64,000 nt of DNA, from assembly GCA_905176665.1 (NCBI GenBank), contig CAJINA010000084.1:86603-150602 (forward strand), in the 5' to 3' direction. Made by a program: the position numbers and the translations under genes. The DNA is from Olavius algarvensis Delta 4 endosymbiont. GTDB taxonomy: Bacteria > Desulfobacterota > Desulfobacteria > Desulfobacterales > CAJINA01. Positions 19,256 to 27,162 of the stretch are shown here, in pieces. The notes beneath the pieces are model-generated. The model ran no database searches. It saw only the letters and a program-made list of their open reading frames with translations, and was not told the DNA's origin. The number at the start of each line of letters is the position of its first letter. Position 1 is the stretch's first letter.

Positions 19256-20236
19256 TCAATCGCCGCCGGCATAGGCCGGCCACAGATAATAAAACCCGGC
19301 CGTCTGCGGCGGCACCCATTCCAACAGGCCCAGATCCACCAGTACCGGGGATTTACCTTCACTGCCCGTGCTGAGGGGATTGTAAATATTGTCGTCGGGG
19401 AAACTGGTCCGCCGATAAATCACGATTTTGGCGTCATCGGGCAGGCCGGCCAGTTGGCGGGCCTGTTGCAGGGCATCGTCAATATAGCCGACCTGGTCGA
19501 CCAGGCCCGCCTGCCGGGCATCGTCGGCAATATAGATCCTGGCAGTCGCGATTTCCTCCAGGGCCGCGGGTGCCAGCTGGCGATGCTCGGTCAGCAAACG
19601 GGTGAACCGCTGGCCCAGTTGATCGATAAGGGACTGTAAAAGACGTTCCTCTTCAGGTGACGGGTTTCGAAACGGAGACCCCATATCCTTGTTGCGACCC
19701 GACTTGTGCACTGTGACATCGACACCAATCTTTTCCATCAGGCCGGATATTTCCGGCCGGAGAAAAACCGCCCCGACACTGCCCGTGACGGTCGTGGGGT
19801 GCGCCACAATCTTATCCGCGGGCAGCGCCACGTAATATCCTCCGGAAGTAGCCAGACCCATCATGGCCGCAACGATCTTCACGCCGCTTCTCTCTTTGTA
19901 AACCTTGATCTCGCGGTAGAGAATGTCACTGGCCGTTGCTGAACCGCCCGGGCTGTTTATTTTCAAGATGACCGCTTTGATGTTCTGGTCCTGTTCGGCT
20001 TTTCTAAGGTGGGCAACCACTTTCTGCACCGTACTCGGCAACACCCGGATGAATCCTTTGCGCGGGTTATCGCTGATCACGCCCCGGATGGGAACAATCA
20101 GGATTTTCTGGGAGGCAGTTCCCGCCAGGGTAAATTCACGCAGCGGATCAGTAGCATCGGATATGAGCTTGATACTGGGGGCTGCACAGCCGGTGACCAG
20201 GACTGCACAGAGCAGGCATAAACATAGTCTTTTCAT
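19256..20236 (-). CDS. sppA: Lipoprotein signal-peptide peptidase SppA (S49 protease)
   Basis: A 326-residue S49 serine protease that would degrade cleaved signal peptides at the inner membrane. The start is ATG 20236 (GGAGGGG site); upstream in-frame codons lack one. The N-terminus is a lipoprotein signal (LCLCLLCAVLVTGC), so the mature protein would be lipid-anchored at Cys17, whereas most SppA proteins use a membrane helix. Family blocks are INSPGGSATASDILY, GLATSGGYYVALPADKIVAHPTTVTGSVG (nucleophile Ser in SGGYY) and a later GRNKDMGSPFR. Length suits the short, single-protease-domain bacterial form that works as an oligomer. Confidence 0.88.
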   Translation of the reverse strand: MKRLCLCLLCAVLVTGCAAPSIKLISDATDPLREFTLAGTASQKILIVPIRGVISDNPRKGFIRVLPSTVQKVVAHLRKAEQDQNIKAVILKINSPGGSATASDILYREIKVYKERSGVKIVAAMMGLATSGGYYVALPADKIVAHPTTVTGSVGAVFLRPEISGLMEKIGVDVTVHKSGRNKDMGSPFRNPSPEEERLLQSLIDQLGQRFTRLLTEHRQLAPAALEEIATARIYIADDARQAGLVDQVGYIDDALQQARQLAGLPDDAKIVIYRRTSFPDDNIYNPLSTGSEGKSPVLVDLGLLEWVPPQTAGFYYLWPAYAGGD

Positions 20237-20576
20237 CAACCCCTCCATGATGGCAACCGGCCCATGGGGCAGAGCGGCTGCACAATCTTTCTTCTGCTTT
20301 CTCGGAATAGCAGGTAGATTTTGTCTAAAAATGCACTTTGAAATCAAATGTTACAACAAAAAGCCGAAAACCGCAAACCTACCCAACTAAAAATTATTTT
20401 ATTTTATTTCATGTAGTTATATGTTTTTCCGGACACCATCCAAACCCCATAGCCACGGCGCGGTTTTTGGTCTTTATTTTTTTTAAATTGCCAGTATAAT
20501 TTGCGTAAATCAATCAGGCCGGCGTTACGGGGCGGCCATGTGCATTGCGCCCTTTGGCACCGGCCGGGAGGAAATC
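20237..20576. other. Divergent intergenic region
   Basis: The 340 bp between sppA and the plus-strand hypothetical gene are AT-rich around 20380-20500 and must hold promoters for both directions. I see no gene, operator palindrome or terminator that I can defend. Confidence 0.4.
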
Positions 20577-20918
20577 ATGGCAACACATATTCAGGGGGTC
20601 TCCCCTACCCCGGCCCTGGCCCGCGACGGTAAAGCCAAAAACACCAATTCAGGGCAACAGAGGCGTTCCGAGCGATCCGGTTCCAGAGAAGTCGCCGCAG
20701 ACAAGGCTCACAGCGTTGAACTCTCGCCGGAATCTATTTCAAAAGCCCAAAAAATCGTTACCGGCAGCGGCTACATTACGTCCAGTGACTTTACGGACAT
20801 CGATTTCACGGATGAAGACGCCCTGGCCCTGGCGGACGCGATCAGCAACCGGTTGAAAGAGACCGCCGGGAGCCTGATTCAGCCGCCCTCCAACGAACTG
20901 GCCGGGATGGTCGGATAG
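20577..20918 (+). CDS. Hypothetical soluble protein
   Basis: A 113-residue frame beginning at ATG 20577 with a strong GGGAGG site. The first half is low-complexity and charged (QQRRSERSGSREVAADK), probably disordered. The second half is acidic and helical, with SVELSPESISKAQKIV and DIDFTDEDALALADAIS. No cysteine, signal peptide or membrane segment. The SVELSPESISKAQ stretch recalls the shape of small anti-sigma or flagellar regulators such as FlgM, but similarity is too weak to name it. It lies 232 bp upstream of a sigma-54 activator gene on the same strand. Confidence 0.55.
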   Translation: MATHIQGVSPTPALARDGKAKNTNSGQQRRSERSGSREVAADKAHSVELSPESISKAQKIVTGSGYITSSDFTDIDFTDEDALALADAISNRLKETAGSLIQPPSNELAGMVG

Positions 20919-21150
20919 GCGCCAACCGTCCGGATCATTCAGCCGCAGCCCCTCCGGCATTCCGCCCCTGCTTATTCCCGCGAAAGCGTCATCCCTTTCT
21001 TTGCATGTTGACATACAGCCAGAGTGAGATATATATAGTTTTTTCCAAACCGTTCTCCGGTCCTGATTTGCGATAAGATACAATAGTTTAAAACTGTATC
21101 AGCGGCAGAGCGCTCCTGTACAACTCCAATTGGTGTGAAAGGAAGCGGGC

Positions 21151-22146
21151 ATGTCCCCTCTCCAGCTAAATGGGATAATCGGGCAGAGCGACGAAATTAA
21201 ACATATTTTCAGTACCATCGCAAAGGTCGCCGGCACCGACAGCACCATCTTGATTACCGGGGAAACCGGTACCGGTAAAGGCCTCATCGCCCGGGCCATT
21301 CATCAGAACTCCACCCGCTCAGACCGGCCGTTTGTGGCCATCAATTGCGGAGCCCTGCCTGAAAACCTCCTGGAGAGTGAACTGTTCGGTCACACCAAAG
21401 GGGCCTTCACCGGAGCGTTCACCGCTAAAAACGGCAAGTTTGAACAGGCCAATTCCGGTACGATTTTTCTGGATGAAATCGGGGATATGAGCCCGGACCT
21501 GCAGGTGAAAATCCTCCGGGTCCTTGAAGAGAATGAATTCGAGAAAGTCGGTGGCAACCGGACCATTTCCGTCAATATACGGGTGATTGCGGCTACGCAC
21601 CGGGACCTGGAAGAGCGGGTGGAACAGGGACTGTTTCGGGAAGATCTGTTTTACCGGCTCTTTGTCATCCCGATGCACCTGCCTCCCTTGAGGGAAAGAA
21701 AAGCGGATATCCGCGTGCTGGCCAAACATTTCCATGCCCAGTTCAACACCAGGAACAATCTGGGTATAAAAGGATTTACGGCGGATGCCCTGGACCTGCT
21801 CTATGCCTACGCTTGGCCGGGAAATATCCGCGAACTTAAAAACCTGGTGGAACGACTGGTGGTCCTCAAACAGGCGGGCGGGCTGACACCGGCCGACCTG
21901 CCGACCAAAATCAGGGGGTCGCAGAAGATTGTCATTACACCCCCGGCAGAAGAGATCGCTGAGGAAGGCACCCCCCTGGCCACGGCTGTCACCGAATATG
22001 AAAAGGCCCTCATATTGCAGTCTCTGGAAAAGGCCCACTGGGTAAAGAACCGGGCCGCCAAGCTTCTCCATCTGAATCGCACAACCCTGGTTGAAAAGAT
22101 CAAACGATACGACATTACGCCGTCGGATGTCCGCTCAAACGGGTGA
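21151..22146 (+). CDS. Sigma-54 enhancer-binding AAA+ activator without receiver domain
   Basis: A 331-residue protein made only of the AAA+ core and a Fis-type DNA-binding domain. Walker A is GETGTGKG (near residue 39). The GAFTGA loop that contacts sigma-54 is in TKGAFTGAFTAKNG, with Walker B in GTIFLDEIGDMS. FYRLFVIPMHLPPLRERKADI and AWPGNIRELKNLVERL follow. The C-terminal helix-turn-helix is AAKLLHLNRTTLVEKIKRY. There is no N-terminal regulatory domain, so control must come from another protein. The response regulator gene 58 bp downstream is the obvious candidate. The start at 21151 has an AAGGAAG site. Confidence 0.92.
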   Translation: MSPLQLNGIIGQSDEIKHIFSTIAKVAGTDSTILITGETGTGKGLIARAIHQNSTRSDRPFVAINCGALPENLLESELFGHTKGAFTGAFTAKNGKFEQANSGTIFLDEIGDMSPDLQVKILRVLEENEFEKVGGNRTISVNIRVIAATHRDLEERVEQGLFREDLFYRLFVIPMHLPPLRERKADIRVLAKHFHAQFNTRNNLGIKGFTADALDLLYAYAWPGNIRELKNLVERLVVLKQAGGLTPADLPTKIRGSQKIVITPPAEEIAEEGTPLATAVTEYEKALILQSLEKAHWVKNRAAKLLHLNRTTLVEKIKRYDITPSDVRSNG

Positions 22147-22204
22147 TACCCAAAACATCTACCGGTCCGCATAGGCCTGTAGAAGACTGATTGCGAGAGG
22201 AAAA

Positions 22205-22894
22205 ATGAAAGCAAGAATTCTTGTCGTTGATGATGATCCCCAGATTCGCGATCTGCTCACTACTTTTCTGGAACGTGACGGATACGAGATCGAAACCGCC
22301 GACTCCGCCCGCAGCGCCATAGCGGCCATGGAAAGCAGTGATTTTGATATTGTCCTTACCGACAAGAATATGCCTGATGGTTCTGTAGATGTTGAGGCCG
22401 GGATGATAGTCCTCCAGCATGTAAAGGAGCACGCCCCGACGACTGAGGTCATTATGATTACCGGGTTTGCCACCATCGAAACAGCGATTGAAGCGATGAA
22501 AATGGGCGCTTTCGATTACATTATGAAACCGGTGCCTATGGACGAGCTGCGGCGCAAAATTGAAAGGATACTTGAATACAAGGACTTCATCAATTCGGAA
22601 AACAACCTGCAAGTTTACCGGACCCTTCACAACCAGCTCCTCGATCAGCTAAAAAACAATGCCGATCTGCCTGAAGACCAGGTACAGCACCTGTTGAAAA
22701 TTATCGGGGGACGCATCGACAGCGTTTTCGGCATGCAGAAAGAATATGAAGCCATCATCCGCATGCAGGCGGAGTCACTTAAAAAAATAAATGACTACGT
22801 TGAATTCTTGGAAGGGGTGATCCCGGAAGACAACCCTTACAGTGAGATCGTGAATAAAATCAAGGCAGAAGCGGCCAAGTATGTCTCCGAATAG
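22205..22894 (+). CDS. Response regulator with coiled helical output region
   Basis: A 229-residue protein. Residues 1-125 are a receiver domain: ILVVDDDPQIRD acidic pocket, phospho-acceptor Asp53 in VLTDKNMPDG, MITGFAT, and Lys in YIMKPVPMDEL. A short insertion (GSVDVEAGM) follows the Asp. The remaining roughly 100 residues are helical and charged, with no recognisable DNA-binding domain. It probably acts through protein contact. Being 58 bp after a receiverless sigma-54 activator, it may regulate that activator in trans, an unusual split of the normal NtrC architecture. The start has a GAGAGGAAAA site. Confidence 0.87.
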   Translation: MKARILVVDDDPQIRDLLTTFLERDGYEIETADSARSAIAAMESSDFDIVLTDKNMPDGSVDVEAGMIVLQHVKEHAPTTEVIMITGFATIETAIEAMKMGAFDYIMKPVPMDELRRKIERILEYKDFINSENNLQVYRTLHNQLLDQLKNNADLPEDQVQHLLKIIGGRIDSVFGMQKEYEAIIRMQAESLKKINDYVEFLEGVIPEDNPYSEIVNKIKAEAAKYVSE

Positions 22895-22933
22895 CCCCCT
22901 TTCGCAGCCCACCACGTTTTACCGTTCCCCTGT

Positions 22934-22973
22934 TTGACAACCTATGCATGATCGCTTATCGTAGATGAACGAT
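22934..22973 (+). promoter_or_regulatory. Promoter and operator-like inverted repeat of arsR-hgcAB
   Basis: TTGACA (22934-22939) and TATCGT (22957-22962) are separated by 17 bp and resemble a sigma-70 promoter. An inverted repeat ATCGT-N6-ACGAT (22958-22962 and 22969-22973) overlaps the -10 box. Placement over the -10, just ahead of an ArsR-family gene, is what autorepression by a metal-sensing ArsR protein would need. Confidence 0.55.
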
Positions 22974-23003
22974 TAAGTATGGTAACGTTGAAAAGGAGGC
23001 CCC

Positions 23004-23294
23004 TTGTTGGACACATTCAGCAGCGGCCCGGAAAGGGAAGAACTCGCCGGCCTGTGCAAAGCCCTGGCCCATCCGGTGCGCTTAAAAATCATTGAGCACC
23101 TGAAGAAAGTAAACTGCTGTATTTGCGGCGAAATCGTCGAAATTCTGCCCCTGTCGCAGTCAACAGTCAGTCAGCATCTGAAGCGCTTGAAGGAAGCGGG
23201 GCTGATCAAAGGTGAAATTGAGGGCCCCCGGACCTGTTACTGTGTCGACCAGGATGCCCTCAACCGCTTTAAAGCAGCCGTGGAAAGCCTGTAA
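23004..23294 (+). CDS. ArsR-family metalloregulator upstream of hgcAB
   Basis: A 96-residue winged-helix repressor. It starts at TTG 23004, six bases after AAGGAGG; a second TTG follows. The recognition helix is in [23 protein letters not shown], and an N-terminal [16 protein letters not shown] block is typical of ArsR. A CCICGE motif (residues about 34-39) sits where ArsR/SmtB proteins carry thiol metal ligands; a further CYC lies near residue 76. Its stop is 25 bp before hgcA, so the three genes form one operon. Family knowledge says ArsR proteins leave DNA on binding As(III) or other thiophilic metals; mercury or arsenite sensing is an inference. Confidence 0.85.
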   Translation: MLDTFSSGPEREELAGLCKALAHPVRLKIIEHLKKVNCCICGEIVEILPLSQSTVSQHLKRLKEAGLIKGEIEGPRTCYCVDQDALNRFKAAVESL

Positions 23295-23319
23295 ATTGAA
23301 ACATAGGAACGAAGAAAAC

Positions 23320-24519
23320 ATGGAAACCGAAAAATCCCCGGGCTGCGACTGCACGCCGCAGCCCCCCAAAACCCCCGCCCCGGTAACGTTGCTGGGCCAA
23401 ATGCCCGCCGCCGAGGCGGTTGCAGATGATGAACCCTGCTGCGGACCGCCCGCCGGTCCGCAATCCGGCCCGGATGAGCGCCCCGGGTATGCCATCCAAG
23501 GTTTCGTGGAGAATTTTTTGACGACCCCGGCCGGCAAAGTACCGCGCGTCAAAACCCGTCTGGGTCCCACAGATATCCTCGGTACGGTCTTGACTCGGGT
23601 CGGCATCGGCCGCAACGACTACAAGATAGCACCGGGTATCTACGCCGTCGGCAAACCGGACCAGGCGGCACCGGTCCTGGTGACTGCCAATTACAAGCTG
23701 ACGTTTGATCATGTCCGCCGGGAACTAGGCGGGCAAAACGTCTGGCTTCTGGTCCTGGACACCCGTGGGATCAATGTCTGGTGCGCGGCCGGCAAGGGGA
23801 CTTTCGCCACCGGCGAACTGGTTAAAAGGATCATCGAGACCGGCCTTGAAAAGGTGGTGTCCCACCGCCGGGTTATTGTACCGCAATTGGGGGCCACCGG
23901 GGTCGCATCAAAAAAAGTCAGAAAGCTCAGCGGGTTCAAAGTGGTCTGGGGCCCCATTAGAGCCGCAGATATCATCGACTTCCTGGAAAATGATCTTAAG
24001 GCCGACCGGAAAATGCGCACGGTCACCTTCACCATAGTGGAAAGACTCGTCCTGGTCCCGGTTGAAATATCCCTGGTGCTGAAACCTGCCCTCTGGGTTT
24101 TGCTGGCCCTATTTATCCTGTCCGGCATCGGGCCGGGTATCTTCTCCCTCTCGGGCGCCTGGGAACGGGGCTTGTGGGCTGCCAGCGCGCTCCTATTGGG
24201 AATCCTGTCAGGCGCGGGGCTGGCCCCTTTGCTGCTGCCCTGGATTCCAGGTACGACATTCGCATCCAAAGGCATCCTGACCGGCCTGGTCCTGGTGCTG
24301 CCTGCGGCTATTGCCGCCGGGCTCACCGAGGGCATGGCGGGGTTTCTGGCCTTGATGTTCATGGCTGCGGCATTAAGTTCCTATATGGCCATGAACTTTA
24401 CCGGTACCAGCCCGTTCACCTCCCCATCGGGGGTAGAAAAGGAGATGCGCCGCTACATCCCCATTCAGGCCGGCATGGCTGTCTGTGGGCTGGTATTGTG
24501 GATCGGGTCCGCATTTTAA
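23320..24519 (+). CDS. hgcA: HgcA, corrinoid protein of mercury methylation
   Basis: A 399-residue protein starting at ATG 23320. Residues about 55-240 form the corrinoid-binding domain related to the CFeSP large subunit. It contains the diagnostic cap-helix motif NVWCAAGK (residues 152-159), whose Cys155 is the lower axial ligand of cobalt in HgcA. Residues about 245-399 form about five membrane helices. Both features separate HgcA from acetyl-CoA pathway corrinoid proteins. HgcA transfers a methyl group from its corrinoid to Hg(II), giving methylmercury. The N-terminal 55 residues are Cys/Pro-rich (CDCTP, CCGPPAGP), an extension not essential to the family that may bind metal. The gene sits between arsR and hgcB. 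Confidence 0.95.
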   Translation: METEKSPGCDCTPQPPKTPAPVTLLGQMPAAEAVADDEPCCGPPAGPQSGPDERPGYAIQGFVENFLTTPAGKVPRVKTRLGPTDILGTVLTRVGIGRNDYKIAPGIYAVGKPDQAAPVLVTANYKLTFDHVRRELGGQNVWLLVLDTRGINVWCAAGKGTFATGELVKRIIETGLEKVVSHRRVIVPQLGATGVASKKVRKLSGFKVVWGPIRAADIIDFLENDLKADRKMRTVTFTIVERLVLVPVEISLVLKPALWVLLALFILSGIGPGIFSLSGAWERGLWAASALLLGILSGAGLAPLLLPWIPGTTFASKGILTGLVLVLPAAIAAGLTEGMAGFLALMFMAAALSSYMAMNFTGTSPFTSPSGVEKEMRRYIPIQAGMAVCGLVLWIGSAF

Positions 24520-24558
24520 GATATTTGTTGGATTTCGAGTACGTTTAACTCCAAATCG

Positions 24559-24630
24559 GGATCGGGATCGAAATCGCTATCGAAAAGTTGGGTTCGTATA
24601 CTGTATCCGCAATGATTTCGATCCCGATCC
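24559..24630. repeat. Inverted repeat / hairpin between hgcA and hgcB
   Basis: The 225-bp gap between the two genes holds GGATCGGGATCGAAATC (24559-24575) and its exact complement (24614-24630), a 17-bp stem with a 38-nt loop. The arms are built from GATCGGGATC/GAAATCG units that look like a dispersed low-complexity repeat. There is no T-tract, so it is not a standard terminator. It could alter hgcA:hgcB expression ratio or protect the hgcA message. Confidence 0.6.
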
Positions 24631-24744
24631 AGATAGCGATTTCGATTCAGATTAAGGCCCGTAAGTTATGTTTAAAGATAGAACACCGATCAACCGGACA
24701 GGCGCCGACGCCTTGTCCCGACCATGAACGAAAAAGGTATCCTT

Positions 24745-25038
24745 ATGAAAGAATTCAGACATCTGACGGATGTGACCACCTTGACATTCGACAGTGAAAA
24801 ATGCGTGGGGTGCCGCCTGTGCACCGTCGTGTGTCCCCATGGTGTATTTGAAATGAACGGCAAACAGGCCCGGTTGCTCGATCGCAACGGCTGTATGGAA
24901 TGCGGGGCGTGCGCCCTCAATTGTCCCTCCGCGGCCATCACGGTAACCCCGGGAGTCGGCTGTGCCGCCTACATCATCCAGTCCTGGATCAAGGGTAAGG
25001 AAAATGCGGCCTGCGGACCGGGCGGGGGCTGCTGTTGA
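24745..25038 (+). CDS. hgcB: HgcB, ferredoxin partner of HgcA
   Basis: A 97-residue ferredoxin. Two [4Fe-4S] motifs are CVGCRLCTVVCP (Cys20, 23, 26, 30) and CMECGACALNCP (Cys50, 53, 56, 60). These are followed by the family's extra Cys in GVGCA (Cys73) and the paired C-terminal cysteines GGGCC (96, 97) thought to bind Hg(II). It supplies electrons to reduce the HgcA corrinoid and may hand over mercury. I use ATG 24745 (AAGGT upstream) over the ATG at 24724, which has no ribosome site. The 225-bp hairpin-containing gap to hgcA is longer than usual for this pair. Confidence 0.93.
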   Translation: MKEFRHLTDVTTLTFDSEKCVGCRLCTVVCPHGVFEMNGKQARLLDRNGCMECGACALNCPSAAITVTPGVGCAAYIIQSWIKGKENAACGPGGGCC

Positions 25039-25176
25039 CGATGTTTGCTGACCGCATTGCCAAGCGGTCGTGGTTCCGACCGGGGTCACCATACCGGTTC
25101 GAATCCCAGTGCTATTGGTTGCTATCTGAAAAAGTTATTCTCGCTGTTCACCTGTAATCCCCGATGGAGGTTCTGC

Positions 25177-25977
25177 ATGCGTAAAGTATCTGGTGGTGTG
25201 GTTCTGGCAATCGCTTTGTTTCTCACTTTTATGCAGCCGGCTTTGGCCGGACCGGTAATGGACCGCATCCTCAAAAAAGGGGAACTGGTGGTCGGCACCA
25301 CCGGAGAACAGCCGCCCTTGAACGCGGTGGCCAAAAACGGTGATATCATCGGGATGGATGCGGATATCGCCCGGATCATCGCTAAAACGCTCGAAGTCCG
25401 CCTGGAATTCAAAGTCATGCCCTTTAACGACCTTTTACCGGCCGTAGCCGCCGGTGAAGTCGATATGGTCATCTCGAGCATGACCATTACCCCGCAGCGC
25501 AACCGCAAGCTTGCGTTTGTCGGTCCCTATTACATGTCCGGGAAAGGGCTTATCACCAAAACGAAGACCCTCCCCCAGCTGCAAAAATCCGCGGCCCTCA
25601 ATGACAGCCGCATGACCGTAGCCGTGCTCCAGGGCTCAACCAGTCAGAAATTTGCCGAGCAGGCTGCCCCCCAGGCAAAGCTCGTGAAGACGAAATCCTA
25701 CGATGCCGCCATCGGTATGCTGCTGGTGGATAAAGTGGACGCCATCGTGGCCGACTTTCCGTATTGCGCGTTCACGGCCTATCGCTACAAGGACAAAGGC
25801 CTGGTAGCCGGTGAATCGCCCATTTCTTATGAACCATTGGGCATCGTGGTTGCCGAGGACACTCTGATGATCAACTGGCTCGAGAATTTTATCGAAATGC
25901 TCAAGGGCACCGGGCTGTTAAAGAAAATCCATGCCCGTTGGTTCCAGGACGGTTCCTGGATAGAACAATTGCGTTAA
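25177..25977 (+). CDS. Periplasmic amino-acid-type solute-binding protein (family 3)
   Basis: A 266-residue secreted protein. A signal peptide (VVLAIALFLTFMQPALAG, cleavage after ALA) is followed by a family-3 binding fold: GELVVGTTGEQPPLN, the GMDADIARIIAKTL signature, DMVISSMTITPQRNRKLAFVGPYY, VAVLQGSTSQKFAEQ and VDAIVADFPYC. It starts at ATG 25177 after ATGGAGG. Family members deliver amino acids to ABC transporters or act as free sensors. No permease or ATPase gene is adjacent, so it may serve a distant transporter or a sensor. A large stem-loop lies 35 bp after its stop. Confidence 0.87.
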   Translation: MRKVSGGVVLAIALFLTFMQPALAGPVMDRILKKGELVVGTTGEQPPLNAVAKNGDIIGMDADIARIIAKTLEVRLEFKVMPFNDLLPAVAAGEVDMVISSMTITPQRNRKLAFVGPYYMSGKGLITKTKTLPQLQKSAALNDSRMTVAVLQGSTSQKFAEQAAPQAKLVKTKSYDAAIGMLLVDKVDAIVADFPYCAFTAYRYKDKGLVAGESPISYEPLGIVVAEDTLMINWLENFIEMLKGTGLLKKIHARWFQDGSWIEQLR

Positions 25978-26011
25978 GTCCTTCAAGGCACTACCCCTTG
26001 GCCTGACAAAT

Positions 26012-26079
26012 CGGAGCGATCCGGGTTTCCCAACGGTATCAATGCCATCGGCGATACCGCCATGGGAAACCCTGCTCCG
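26012..26079. repeat. Long interrupted stem-loop downstream of the solute-binding gene
   Basis: Three nested helices: CGGAGC/GCTCCG (26012-26017, 26074-26079), GGGTTTCCCA/TGGGAAACCC (26023-26032, 26063-26072) and CGGTATC/GATACCG (26034-26040, 26053-26059). No U-tract follows on either strand. It may stabilise the 3' end of the upstream mRNA or be a small structured RNA. The rest of the gap to 26389 shows no gene. Confidence 0.6.
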
Positions 26080-26389
26080 CCTTGCATTGCTGCCTATTTG
26101 CGTATCCAGGGATTTTGTTGCGGTCGGGCAATTTACCTTTGACAATCCAGCCGACCTGCGCTAATTTTTAGTTATCGTTCGGTTTATTTGGTGTTCCCAT
26201 ATTTTTACGGAGACGGAATCCGACAACCAACGGACGAAAAACTCCCAATCTATTTCACGCCGACACTTCACCAATCACCGAACGAAAGCAGCTTTCCGGT
26301 TAGGTCCAAGAACATCTGGGACAGTTACAACAAACGGTTAAAATCTACGCGGGATACGGTAACACGAGACGATTGCCAAGGGGGTGCCA

Positions 26390-27052
26390 ATGCCGGTAAA
26401 ATTCAATCAATACTGGACAATCAAAACTGCAATGCGGGACGAGTACGGAAAGTTCATGATCAAAACGTTTATCCCGGGCATGAATTCTCTGGGGATCCAT
26501 GTGGTGGCCGGTTGGGTGGTTCTGGTGGGTTCTTACAGCGAGATCTTCGTAGAGGGCATGGCCAGCGACCTTGAGATCATCGAGAAGGCCATGCGCAATC
26601 CGAAATTCGACAAACTCAAACACCAGTTGCTCAATTATGTGAAGGCGTATAAAACTAAAATTCTCATCTCAACTGGCAAAAAGGATTCCTATTCGATCGA
26701 CATCGAGGAAGATGTTTTCAAATTCAACCAGGTCTGGGACATCATCAGCGAGTCCAAAGAAAAGTATGAAGACTACGTCGTCAATGAATACTATCCATTG
26801 ATGGAAAAATCGGAAATCTCAGTGGCCGGCGAGTGGGAGGTCCTGATCGGGGATGGCCCGCATATCATCTGCGAGGGGCGGGTCCGCGACAGCTGCATGC
26901 TGCTCAATACACTTAAAAGCAAAGAGTTTCGGGTTGCCCGGCGCAAATTGAAGCGCCTCGTCAACAATTATCGTAGCCGGATCCTGACCTTCCACATCCA
27001 CAAAGTCAAAGGATACAAGTCCGCCAGTTATAACATGTTGGGAGACGCATAA
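26390..27052 (+). CDS. Unknown protein with an internal domain duplication
   Basis: A 220-residue cytosolic protein built from two related halves of about 100 residues. Half one reads FNQYWTIKTAMRDEYGKF, then GIHVVAGWVVLVGSYSEIFVEGMASD and a helical YVKAYKTKIL. Half two repeats the order with FNQVWDIISESKEKYEDY, ISVAGEWEVLIGDGPHIICEGRVRD and LVNNYRSRIL. The beta-alpha-beta pattern suggests dimeric alpha/beta-barrel (ferredoxin-like) modules such as NIPSNAP or Dabb proteins, but I cannot assign a family. The start at 26390 (AAGGGGG) is preferred over GTG 26384. It stands alone, with a long structured gap upstream. Confidence 0.65.
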   Translation: MPVKFNQYWTIKTAMRDEYGKFMIKTFIPGMNSLGIHVVAGWVVLVGSYSEIFVEGMASDLEIIEKAMRNPKFDKLKHQLLNYVKAYKTKILISTGKKDSYSIDIEEDVFKFNQVWDIISESKEKYEDYVVNEYYPLMEKSEISVAGEWEVLIGDGPHIICEGRVRDSCMLLNTLKSKEFRVARRKLKRLVNNYRSRILTFHIHKVKGYKSASYNMLGDA

Positions 27053-27162
27053 CACTGTCATCGTTCGGTTCCCCGGCCCGCGCAAGGGGGTCCGGGGATC
27101 CGTTGTACCTGCCTGCCATGGGCGGATTGATCAAGTTGAAAACCGATAGCGCCCTGTGCGGC

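Noticed and set aside
25045..25125. tRNA-like string after hgcB (contains GGTTCGAATCCC)
   Set aside because: The T-loop-like sequence lacks a pairing 5-bp T-stem, and no acceptor or anticodon stem can be formed around it.
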